The notes under the pieces are model-generated. The model had not been told where the DNA came from. It saw only the letters and a list, made by a program, of their open reading frames with translations, and did not search any database. DNA of 8,362 nt from Parvibaculum sp049671045. GTDB taxonomy: Bacteria > Pseudomonadota > Alphaproteobacteria > Parvibaculales > Parvibaculaceae. Positions 1 through 5,635 of this stretch are shown here, piece by piece; within the stretch, counting starts at the first letter, position 1, and each line of letters starts with the position of its first letter. The stretch is taken from the NCBI RefSeq assembly GCF_049671045.1, contig NZ_JBATUH010000053.1, positions 1 through 8,362 of the forward strand, in the 5' to 3' direction. A program made the translations under genes and the position numbers.

Positions 1-1289
1 CCGAACTTCAGAAGCTTCAGCGCCTCGAAGTTCTGCACGCCGCCGCCCACGCGCTTCGTCGTATAGAAGAGCACATAGGGTTTGGCGCTGTAGGGATCGC
101 GCAGCACGCGCACGCCGAGCCGGTCGACGATGAGGTAGCCGCGCTTGAAGTCGCCGAAGGCGATGGCGGTCGCATCGGTCTCGATCGAGGGCATGTCCTC
201 CGATTCCGTGACCGGATAGTTGAGAAGCGTGGGCGGAGCCCCCGCCGCGATGCCCGGCTGCCAGAGGTAGTTTCCTTCCGCATCCTTCAGCTTGCGGATG
301 GTGGATTGCGTCGCTCGGTTCATGACGAAGCGCGCATTGCTGCGATAGCCGGCCTTCACCGCATAGATGAGGTCGATGAGCGTATCGGCCGGGTTCGAAA
401 CCGGGAAGGCGCCGGCCGCGCCCGTCGCGAGATAGCCGAGCTTGCCATGGGACCAGCTCGCATTGGCGACCCTGGCATAGGAGAGGAAGCCGCGCGGCTT
501 GCGAATGCCGTCGCCATGGACAAAGGCCGAGCCTTCCTGTTCGGCGAAGGCCGTTTGCACTTCTTCGGCGAGCCACTGGTCGATGTTGATCGCCGCATCG
601 TCGAGAAGCGTCGAGGTCGCGGCCGGCATGGCATAGAGTTCCATCGCCGGAAACTCGATCTCCGAGAGCTGCGCCGTCGCGGTCTCGATGCGCGCCTCGC
701 TTTCGCCGACCCAGCCTGAGGCTGGACCTTGCGTCGTGAACGGCTTCTTGTAGCTCGCCGCGCCGATCTGGCGCACGCCCGCAATGGCGCGGATGGGCGA
801 GGCGTCGGAAACGACGCGGTCGATCATGCGCTCCGTCTCGGCCGGCACGAGATAACCGCCATCGGGATCGGACTGCGCCGAAAGCGCCTTCGCTTCCAGC
901 GTCCGCAATTCATGCGTCTCGCCCTTCCGCACATAGAGGTCGAAGGCGCGCTTGTGTTCGCGCCGCGCCGGATCAAACATCGTCCGCGCGCCGCTGCCGA
1001 TGCCCGGCCGCGCCAGCGAGAGGGCGAGTTCGTCGACCGTCTTCTTCTGCCGGTCGAGCGCGCGGTTGATGCGTTCGACCTTTTCCTCCGTCACGACATC
1101 GGCCGTGAGCTTGCGCTCGATCTGGGCGAGCCTGTCGTCATTGGCCTCCTTGAAGGCTTCGAAGGCGCCGAGAAACTCCTCGAGCGCGTCCCGCACCTCA
1201 TGGGCGTCGGGGCGGCTGTCGGCCTGCTTCGTCTCAAGCGTTTTCAGCGACGCCCCGATGCGCGGGACATCGTTCTTGAATGCACTCAT
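1..1289 (-). CDS. HK97-family major capsid protein, GTA g5-like (3' end cut by window edge)
   Basis: Forms the shell of the phage-like particle. The frame is open from ATG 1289 to the left edge, giving 429 full residues. The last visible residues (KLLKF) lie where such proteins usually end, so only a few residues are probably missing. Residues about 30-95 are a charged, helix-rich segment (for example FEAFKEANDDRLAQIE, then TEEKVERINRALDRQ) typical of the N-terminal delta/scaffold region of HK97 and GTA capsids, which the prohead protease removes. The HK97 fold follows, with SDPDGGYLVPAE at 140-151 and HGDGIRKPRGFL at 258-269, both strongly conserved in this family. The start is supported by AAGGAG (1300-1295, minus strand) five bases upstream of the ATG. 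The protease gene ends only 14 bases upstream, so the two are probably translated from one message. The scaffold sequence resembles alphaproteobacterial GTA capsids more than lytic phages; this judgement is from memory of the family, not from a search. Confidence 0.95.
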   Translation of the reverse strand, partial: MSAFKNDVPRIGASLKTLETKQADSRPDAHEVRDALEEFLGAFEAFKEANDDRLAQIERKLTADVVTEEKVERINRALDRQKKTVDELALSLARPGIGSGARTMFDPARREHKRAFDLYVRKGETHELRTLEAKALSAQSDPDGGYLVPAETERMIDRVVSDASPIRAIAGVRQIGAASYKKPFTTQGPASGWVGESEARIETATAQLSEIEFPAMELYAMPAATSTLLDDAAINIDQWLAEEVQTAFAEQEGSAFVHGDGIRKPRGFLSYARVANASWSHGKLGYLATGAAGAFPVSNPADTLIDLIYAVKAGYRSNARFVMNRATQSTIRKLKDAEGNYLWQPGIAAGAPPTLLNYPVTESEDMPSIETDATAIAFGDFKRGYLIVDRLGVRVLRDPYSAKPYVLFYTTKRVGGGVQNFEALKLLKF

Positions 1290-1303
1290 GTGCTCTCCTT
1301 TTG

Positions 1304-1960
1304 TCAGTGTTTGAAGATGTCGGCGGCAGCGCGGATCGCGCGCGCCATCTGGCTCACATTCGCGTCCCGCGAGGTGATGAGCGTCTTGTAGCCCGCCGCG
1401 ACGATGGTGCGGGCGTCCGAGCGGCTGAAGCCCGCGTCCCGCGTCAGCCAGCGCTCGAATTCGCGTTCCGTCGGCCGCGCCGCCTTGACGGCGCTGATGC
1501 GCGCCTCCGGCTGCATCGGAAAGGTCACGACGGATATTTCCCAGAGATCGACTTCGATGAGGTGGCGCAGGCCCGTCCTCGCATCGGCGCGCGCCTTGAC
1601 GACGTGATAGCCGATGGAGAGCCCGTCTATCGCGCCTGCGCGCATGAGGCTCAGCACCTCCCGCGAACGCCCGACATCGGGCAGAAGCTTTCCTTCCACG
1701 AACAGGCCGCGAATGTCTTCCTTCAGCTTCAGCCAGATGCCGATCACCTCGTTCGGATCGTGCTGATAGAGCATCTTGATGCCGCGGGGGCCGCGCTTGG
1801 CGAGCGAGTTTCTGAACGCGCCCGGCATCACCACATCCCGCCCCAGGTCCTCCTCGCCGAAAAGCGAGGCATAGCCCTCGAAGCTGCCGTCCTCCTTGAC
1901 GCTCTTCATGTCGAAGCGCGTCGCCTTCCGCTCGCCGTTCCGTCTCCGATCCGCGATCAC
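1304..1960 (-). CDS. HK97-family prohead (maturation) protease, GTA g4-like
   Basis: Serine protease that trims the capsid N-terminal scaffold during procapsid maturation. The 218 residues carry the family pattern: EGYASLFGEEDLGRDVVMPGAF at 28-49 opens the fold, the probable catalytic His is H67 in YQHDP (65-69), the probable nucleophile is S115 in DGLSIGY (112-118), and E141 sits in LWEISVVTFP (139-148). Upstream and downstream spacing matches the usual portal-protease-capsid order. The chosen start is a GTG at 1960, preceded by GGAGG (1969-1965) with a four-base spacer. The first ATG inside, at residue 18, has no good ribosome binding site and would trim the N-terminus close to the fold. 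The gene begins 18 bases after the U-tract of an intrinsic terminator, so its expression may depend on read-through. After residue about 155 the sequence is a less conserved tail (ERWLTRDAGFSRSDARTIVA) common in these proteases. Confidence 0.93.
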   Translation of the reverse strand: MIADRRRNGERKATRFDMKSVKEDGSFEGYASLFGEEDLGRDVVMPGAFRNSLAKRGPRGIKMLYQHDPNEVIGIWLKLKEDIRGLFVEGKLLPDVGRSREVLSLMRAGAIDGLSIGYHVVKARADARTGLRHLIEVDLWEISVVTFPMQPEARISAVKAARPTEREFERWLTRDAGFSRSDARTIVAAGYKTLITSRDANVSQMARAIRAAADIFKH

Positions 1961-1964
1961 TTGT

Positions 1965-1969
1965 CCTCC
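1965..1969 (-). promoter_or_regulatory. Shine-Dalgarno deciding the GTG start of the protease
   Basis: On the minus strand GGAGG is followed by ACAA and then GTG at 1960. No ATG lies nearby in frame except residue 18, which lacks a comparable site. The GTG is therefore the best supported start. Confidence 0.6.
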
Positions 1970-1978
1970 AGTGCCAAT

Positions 1979-2004
1979 AAAAAAGGCGCCCCGCCGGGCG
2001 CCTT
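1979..2004 (-). terminator. Intrinsic terminator inside the head-gene cluster
   Basis: Read on the minus strand, AAGGCGCC (2004-1997) pairs perfectly with GGCGCCTT (1990-1983). The six-base loop can close by one further C-G pair. The stem is followed at once by six T residues (1984-1979). This is a textbook rho-independent terminator for minus-strand transcription; the plus strand has no T-tract after the stem. It sits between the g3.5-like gene and the protease gene, 18 bases before the protease GTG, leaving no room for a new promoter in between. It may act as a partial terminator or attenuator that sets the ratio of packaging genes to protease and capsid, or be a relic of the repeat inserted next to it. 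Confidence 0.8.
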
Positions 2005-2047
2005 CGCGTCTTCAGAATTTTCCGTCGCTCCGGTGATCCTGAGCTGT

Positions 2048-2132
2048 CACCCCGGCGAATGCCGGGACCCAGGGCAACGAGCTCGGAGCACGCGGCCCCT
2101 CGATCCCGGATCGGCACCGGCCTGACGAGGCC
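2048..2132. repeat. Degenerate palindromic intergenic repeat
   Basis: On the plus strand this holds CACCCCGGCGAATGCCGGGA, in which CCCGGC (2051-2056) and GCCGGG (2061-2066) form a hairpin around GAAT. Then come a near-perfect palindrome CGATCC-C-GGATCG (2101-2113) and a small hairpin GGCCT-GACG-AGGCC (2119-2132). The first part is the well-known high-copy proteobacterial intergenic repeat whose accidental translation reads PWVPAFAGVT, which appears here on the minus strand. The second half is degenerate. It fills most of the gap between the g3.5-like gene and the terminator, in a cluster where other gene gaps are 50 bases or less. The outer boundaries are approximate. Confidence 0.6.
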
Positions 2133-2145
2133 ACGCGGCGCCGCC

Positions 2146-2409
2146 CTACCTTCGCCCCGCCATCGCCCGATCGAGCTTCTCCTCGATCCGCGCAAGGGAC
2201 GCGCGCATCGCCAGCGACTGCTCCTCGACCCGCGCCATGCGCTCCGCCATCTCTTCCGTGCGCGCCGCGCGTCTCTCGAGCGCCGTCAGCCGTTCCGCCG
2301 CCGCGCCGGACCAGAGAAGCGCCGCGCCCGTCTGGAAGGCGATGGTGGCAACAAGCGCCACGGGAATGTGCCGGTCGAGCTTCCAGCCCGCATTTTCGCC
2401 GAGCTTCAT
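2146..2409 (-). CDS. Small membrane/coiled-coil protein, GTA head formation protein (g3.5, RCAP_rcc01685-like)
   Basis: An 87-residue protein with one predicted membrane helix at about residues 15-34 (IPVALVATIAFQTGAALLW) and a strongly charged, heptad-like coiled coil at about 38-84 (RLTALERRAARTEEMAERMARV and onwards). Its place between portal and prohead protease, its size and this architecture match the small g3.5 protein of RcGTA, described as a head formation protein. I rely on position and architecture rather than alignment. The ATG overlaps the portal stop codon as ATGA (2409-2406), a classic translational coupling arrangement. A GGGAGGAGG stretch lies directly upstream inside the portal gene. 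The predicted membrane anchor suggests that head assembly may start at, or be tethered to, the inner membrane; that is inference. Confidence 0.75.
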   Translation of the reverse strand: MKLGENAGWKLDRHIPVALVATIAFQTGAALLWSGAAAERLTALERRAARTEEMAERMARVEEQSLAMRASLARIEEKLDRAMAGRR

Positions 2410-3623
2410 TCCTCCTCCCGCGCCACGCCATAGCCCACGGCCTGGCGCTTCTCGTCGTCGGAGAGGAAACCGGCCTTCGTCACCCGCGCCCACAGCGCCT
2501 CGCGCTCCGCCGACAGCGCCTCGATCTGATCGGCGTCGAAGCCGAGCCGCAATCCCTCGCCATAGCGGCTACCGAGCCAGCGCGTCATCGCGCGGCCCGT
2601 GCGCGAGACGAGCGGCAGCACCGTCTGCCGCCAGAAGCTCCTGTTCGCTTCCTGATAATTCGAGAATGTATTGTCGCCGGGAATACCAAGCAGCATGGGC
2701 GGCACGCCGAATGCGAGCGCGATGTCGCGTGCCGCCGCGCGCTTCGCCTCGGTGAAATCCATGTCCTTCGGCGTCAGCGCCATCGCCATCCATTCAAGCC
2801 CGCCTTCGAGCAGGAGCGGCCTGCCGGCATTGATCGCGCCCTGATAGTTCTCCGCGAGTTCGCGCTTCAGCCGGTCGAACTGGTCCTCGCTCAAATTCGC
2901 GTGACCCTCGGCCCCTCTGTATACGAGCGCGCCCGAGGGCCGCGCCGCATTGTCGAGCAGCGCCTTGTTCCATGTGCCCGCCGCATTGTGAATATCGACC
3001 GCGAAGGCCGCCGCCTCGATGGGGCTCATGCCATAGTGATCGTCGGTGGGATGGAAGAGCCGCATATGCAGGATCGGCGCTTCGCCCCGCGCCGGGTCAT
3101 AGGCGAAGGCAACGCTCCTTCCGTCGACGGAATATTCATAGGCCTCCGGCCAGCCGGAGCGGCCGGGCACCACCTTCATGCGGTCCGGCCGCAGCACATA
3201 GAGCTCGCGCGGCGTCTCATCGAGTTCGACGAGTTCCATATAGGAATTGCCGGCAACCTGAAGATAGCCGTACCAGCTCTCGAAGAGATCGGCTCCGCTC
3301 TCATGCGGGTTCGGATTTTCGAGCAGTCTCAGCAGCGGATGCTCGCCAAGCTCCCGCGCGCCATCATAGAGAAGCCAGGGCACGCTCGCGGCGGCTTCGG
3401 CGATCATGCGGACGCAGCGATAGGCGACCGCGTTGCGCTCGAAACCCTCGCGGGCAAGCGAGGCATAGTCGCGTGGCGTCCAGACGGCCCTTCCCGCCAG
3501 AGTGAGCGCAACGAGCGGGCCCGTCCGGCTCGCCTTTTCCTCGCGCGGGCGCGGCACGCTTGTGTCCTCGCGCATCATCGCCGCAAGTTTCGCCCATGGT
3601 CCCGCCATAATGTCTGCCGGCAT
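2406..3623 (-). CDS. HK97-family phage portal protein, GTA g3-like
   Basis: Builds the ring at the unique capsid vertex through which DNA enters and to which the neck is attached. From ATG 3623 the product has 405 residues, the usual length for the family. Recognisable pieces are the N-terminal RDYASLAREGFERNAVAYRCV (51-71), the central HPTDDHYGMSPIEAA (191-205) and the highly conserved GVPPMLLGIPGDNTFSNYQE (306-325) leading into RSFWRQTVLPLV (328-339). The start is chosen because AAGGA (3635-3631) stands seven bases upstream. An ATG ten codons earlier (3653) and one five codons later (3608) lack such a site. The frame stays open upstream to 3791, but that part lies inside the terminase gene. 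The large terminase ends 50 bases upstream and the next gene overlaps the stop by four bases, consistent with one operon. Confidence 0.94.
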   Translation of the reverse strand: MPADIMAGPWAKLAAMMREDTSVPRPREEKASRTGPLVALTLAGRAVWTPRDYASLAREGFERNAVAYRCVRMIAEAAASVPWLLYDGARELGEHPLLRLLENPNPHESGADLFESWYGYLQVAGNSYMELVELDETPRELYVLRPDRMKVVPGRSGWPEAYEYSVDGRSVAFAYDPARGEAPILHMRLFHPTDDHYGMSPIEAAAFAVDIHNAAGTWNKALLDNAARPSGALVYRGAEGHANLSEDQFDRLKRELAENYQGAINAGRPLLLEGGLEWMAMALTPKDMDFTEAKRAAARDIALAFGVPPMLLGIPGDNTFSNYQEANRSFWRQTVLPLVSRTGRAMTRWLGSRYGEGLRLGFDADQIEALSAEREALWARVTKAGFLSDDEKRQAVGYGVAREEE

Positions 3624-3630
3624 CCGGTTT

Positions 3631-3635
3631 TCCTT
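3631..3635 (-). promoter_or_regulatory. Shine-Dalgarno deciding the portal start
   Basis: AAGGA on the minus strand, seven bases before ATG 3623. Among the three nearby in-frame ATGs (3653, 3623, 3608) only 3623 has a well-spaced site, so it is preferred. Confidence 0.55.
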
Positions 3636-3673
3636 CTTCCGTCTCGAAAGCATTTGTCGTGCCGCAGGCTCGT

Positions 3674-4981
3674 CTATAACTGCCGCACCTTCGGCGCTCC
3701 CGCTTCCGCCTCCAGCATCAGATCCGTCAGTGCCCAGACGAGCGCGTCTAGGCGGTCCGGGCTCCGGCCAGATCCCGGCACGAAGTCGCACATCTGGTCC
3801 TCGAGTTTCGCGAACGCGCCGACATGGGCGACGAGGCCGCGCTCATAAAGCGCCGCCACCGGTTCCGCCCGGACGAGCTTGCCTCTGGTTGCCCTGACGA
3901 GGCGGAGCGACGCCTGCGGCATCACCTGCCGCATGATCGCGCCGACCATCTCGCCGCCCATATTCGCCTCGGCGACGATGCGGTCCGCCTCATGGTCCCG
4001 GAATGCCTTGGCCGCCCTGTTCGCCCAGGCAAGCGGCGTCAGCCCGCCCATCGACCTGTCGTCGAGCACGACGCCGCGGCCATCCGCGTCGAGGCCGGCG
4101 ACGACGATGCCGCATTCATCCGCATTGGCGCCGCTCGTCGCCGGCGGATCGACGGCAACGACGACGCGCACGAGATCCGGCGCGCTGCGAAGCCGCGTGC
4201 CGTCGATCACGCCACGCGACCAGAGCGCGTCCGGATTGTCCTCGATCAACTCGGCGTCAAGTTCCTGCCGTCCGAGCCGCGTGCCCTCGTAGCGCGCGAT
4301 GACCGAGCGGAAGAATGCTTCGGCAAGATTGGCGCGGTTGGCGCTGGTCGAAGCCCGTGTCGTCACGCAGGTTTCTTCCGCCATCAGCCGCTTCAGGATC
4401 GGCGCCGGGCGCGGCGTGGTGGTCACGACCTGCCGCGGCCGCTCGCCGAGGCGCAGGCCGAATTGCAGCATGTCCCACGCCGCCTCGGCATGGCGCCATT
4501 TCGCAAGCTCGTCCGCCCATGCCGCGTCGAATTGCGGTCCGCGCAGGCTGTCGGGTTCCGAGGCGGAAAACGCATAGCCGATGGCCCCGTTCGGCCAGAG
4601 GAGCCGCCTGCGCGACGCCTCGAAGCGCGGCCTCACCCGCTCCGGCCCGATCGCGCGCAGACCGGAAGGCCCGTCGATCATCACCTCGCGTACATCGCCA
4701 TAGGTTTCGCCGACAAGCGCGATGCGGCCCGCGCGTCCGCATTCCACCTCGCCGCGCACCCATTCGGCGCCGCTGCGGGTCTTTCCCGCGCCGCGCCCGC
4801 CGAGCACGAGCCATGTCGTCCACTCGCCCTCCGGCGCGAGCTGGTCGGCCCGCGCCCAGAAGGGCCAATGCTCATTGAGCCAGGCCGCCTCCTCCCGCGT
4901 CAGGCTCGAGAGAAACCGCGTTCTCACCCTCTTCGGCGCGGAGGCGAGCGAGGCGGCGGTGAAGTTCCGCTCTGAGCGCAT
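3674..4981 (-). CDS. terL: Large terminase subunit / DNA-packaging ATPase-nuclease, GTA g2-like
   Basis: Motor that pumps DNA into the procapsid and cuts it when the head is full. Numbering from ATG 4981 (435 residues), the ATPase half has Walker A GGRGAGKT at 61-68, Walker B ending in the acidic pair D157-E158 (FDAAWADE) and the coupling motif TTTPRP at 187-192. The RNase H-like nuclease half has probable metal ligands D278 (VVVAVDPP), E338 (IVAEANMGG) and D409 or D412 (PDRLDALVWAL). All key motifs are intact. Two ATGs compete: 4987 and 4981. AGGAGG at 4993-4988 lies six bases before 4981 but only overlaps poorly with 4987, so 4981 is preferred; the difference is two residues. The gene starts about 110 bases before the preceding TerS-like gene ends, in another frame. 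Its 435 residues and the opening WLNEHWPFWARADQL are typical of the compact GTA terminases. Confidence 0.95.
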   Translation of the reverse strand: MRSERNFTAASLASAPKRVRTRFLSSLTREEAAWLNEHWPFWARADQLAPEGEWTTWLVLGGRGAGKTRSGAEWVRGEVECGRAGRIALVGETYGDVREVMIDGPSGLRAIGPERVRPRFEASRRRLLWPNGAIGYAFSASEPDSLRGPQFDAAWADELAKWRHAEAAWDMLQFGLRLGERPRQVVTTTPRPAPILKRLMAEETCVTTRASTSANRANLAEAFFRSVIARYEGTRLGRQELDAELIEDNPDALWSRGVIDGTRLRSAPDLVRVVVAVDPPATSGANADECGIVVAGLDADGRGVVLDDRSMGGLTPLAWANRAAKAFRDHEADRIVAEANMGGEMVGAIMRQVMPQASLRLVRATRGKLVRAEPVAALYERGLVAHVGAFAKLEDQMCDFVPGSGRSPDRLDALVWALTDLMLEAEAGAPKVRQL

Positions 4982-5471
4982 CTCCATCCTCCTCCTGCTT
5001 GTCCTGTTCCTTCGCGCGTTTCGATCTCGATGCCGTCCTGATGTCGTTCAGCTTTTCGAGTGAGCGCACGAGCGACGAGAGCCTTCGCGCGTCGCGCTCC
5101 TTTTCCGCCGCGTCGCGCCTTGCGGTGCTCTCGCCTTCGATCGCTTCGATTTCGCGCGCGATGAGCTGCCTCAATCGCGCCACGAGCTTTGTCGGCCGCA
5201 AGTTCTGGCCGCTCCGCTCGGCCGCTGTCGGCACCGCTTCTGCCGCTTCCGCCCCATTGGTCCGCGCCGTTCGCTTCCGCCATCCCTCGTTCGCCGCATG
5301 GCGCACGAGCTTTTGCGGGGTCATCCCCGCCTTCGCCGCCGTCAGCGCCACCGGAATCGATAGGTCTTCATAGGCGCGCCTGATTTCAGCCCATTCTCGC
5401 GCCTTGCCGCGCGCCTTGCCGCACGCCTTGCCGCGCGCGCGAGCGCCCGTCTGCCGCTTCCTGCCTGTCAT
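4872..5471 (-). CDS. Putative small terminase subunit (GTA g1-like), HTH DNA-binding protein
   Basis: A 199-residue basic protein placed where GTA clusters carry g1, the small terminase that binds DNA and partners TerL. Residues 1-26 are very basic and contain three copies of a four-residue unit (RGKA, CGKA, RGKA). Residues about 27-67 (EWAEIRRAYEDLSIPVALTA, then AKAGMTPQKLVRHAANEGW) look like a helix-turn-helix of the kind at the N-terminus of small terminases. Residues about 92-180 are charged helices, including RDARRLSSLVRSLEKLNDI (126-144), resembling the oligomerisation region of GTA g1 proteins. The start ATG 5471 has AAGGAG (5480-5475) three bases upstream. The frame is open further back to 5846, but that part crosses the repeated promoter-like unit and the neighbouring gene antisense to nothing useful, so it is not taken as coding. 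The C-terminal third of about 37 residues overlaps the start of TerL. Assignment rests on position, the HTH and general composition. Confidence 0.72.
   Translation of the reverse strand: MTGRKRQTGARARGKACGKARGKAREWAEIRRAYEDLSIPVALTAAKAGMTPQKLVRHAANEGWRKRTARTNGAEAAEAVPTAAERSGQNLRPTKLVARLRQLIAREIEAIEGESTARRDAAEKERDARRLSSLVRSLEKLNDIRTASRSKRAKEQDKQEEDGDALRAELHRRLARLRAEEGENAVSLEPDAGGGGLAQ
5401..5436 (-). repeat. Three 12-base tandem repeats in the TerS-like N-terminus
   Basis: The 12-mer GCCTTGCCGCGC occurs at 5401-5412 and 5425-5436, with a one-base variant (GCCTTGCCGCAC) at 5413-5424. Twelve is a multiple of three, so copy number can change without breaking the frame. On the minus strand it encodes the basic units RGKA-CGKA-RGKA just before the helix-turn-helix. 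Confidence 0.85.
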
Positions 5472-5515
5472 GAACTCCTTGCCGATTTTCGCGCCGGCGA
5501 TCCGGCGGTCAGGCA

Positions 5516-5593
5516 CAATTCCGGAGATGGTCCGAAGATAGGAAGCGAGCGTCACGCTGCCAACTGGGGATATCTCAGTCGACGGAGTTTTTT
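5516..5593 (-). repeat. Proximal copy of the duplicated promoter-like unit
   Basis: This 78-base stretch recurs at 5636-5713, exactly 120 bases away in the same orientation. By hand count 61 of 78 bases match, and 53 of 61 match in the core 5516-5576. Conserved blocks, read on the minus strand in order, are a six-base A-tract, GAGATATCCCC, TTGGCAGCGTGACGCTCGCT and CCATCTCCGGAATTG. The differences cluster around the -10-like box and between the A-tract and GAGATATC. Confidence 0.85.
5535..5563 (-). promoter_or_regulatory. Candidate sigma-70-type promoter P1 for the GTA head operon
   Basis: On the minus strand TTGGCA (5563-5558) and TATCTT (5540-5535) are separated by 17 bases, a good fit to a housekeeping promoter. 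Transcription would begin near 5528, giving a leader of nearly 60 bases before the TerS-like ATG. The spacer begins with a palindrome AGCGT-G-ACGCT (5558-5548) that abuts the -35 box, a natural place for a regulator. No other promoter-like sequence is as convincing in the 241-base gap upstream of TerS. Confidence 0.5.
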
Positions 5594-5606
5594 CTTCGCG
5601 ACGCAT

Positions 5607-5622
5607 GCCCGATTGCTCGGGC
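5607..5622 (-). other. Short hairpin with a GCAA loop between the two promoter copies
   Basis: On the minus strand GCCCGA (5622-5617) pairs with TCGGGC (5612-5607) around a GCAA loop, which belongs to the stable GNRA class. No T-tract follows, so it is not an intrinsic terminator. It would lie in the leader of any transcript from P2 or read-through from the upstream gene, but not in one from P1. Confidence 0.45.
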
Positions 5623-5635
5623 GCCGATCGAGACG

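Noticed and set aside
1280..2125. Plus-strand open frame of 281 codons crossing the protease gene and the intergenic repeat
   Set aside because: It is antisense to the clear protease gene, and its end is simply a translation of the palindromic repeat.
3624..3791. Extended portal start at 3791
   Set aside because: The added residues lie inside the terminase gene, are low in complexity, and do not fit the family. ATG 3623 has a well-spaced ribosome binding site.
1..5471. Active prophage
   Set aside because: No integrase, repressor, attachment repeat or lysis gene is visible, and the gene order follows RcGTA. A prophage cannot be fully excluded because the left flank is not in the window.
5548..5566. 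Sigma-54-type promoter (GG near -24, GC near -12) at the TTGGCAGCGTGACGC block
   Set aside because: TGGCA is present, but the GC element is off by one base from the required spacing and the TTGC part is missing. The sigma-70 reading with a 17-base spacer fits better.
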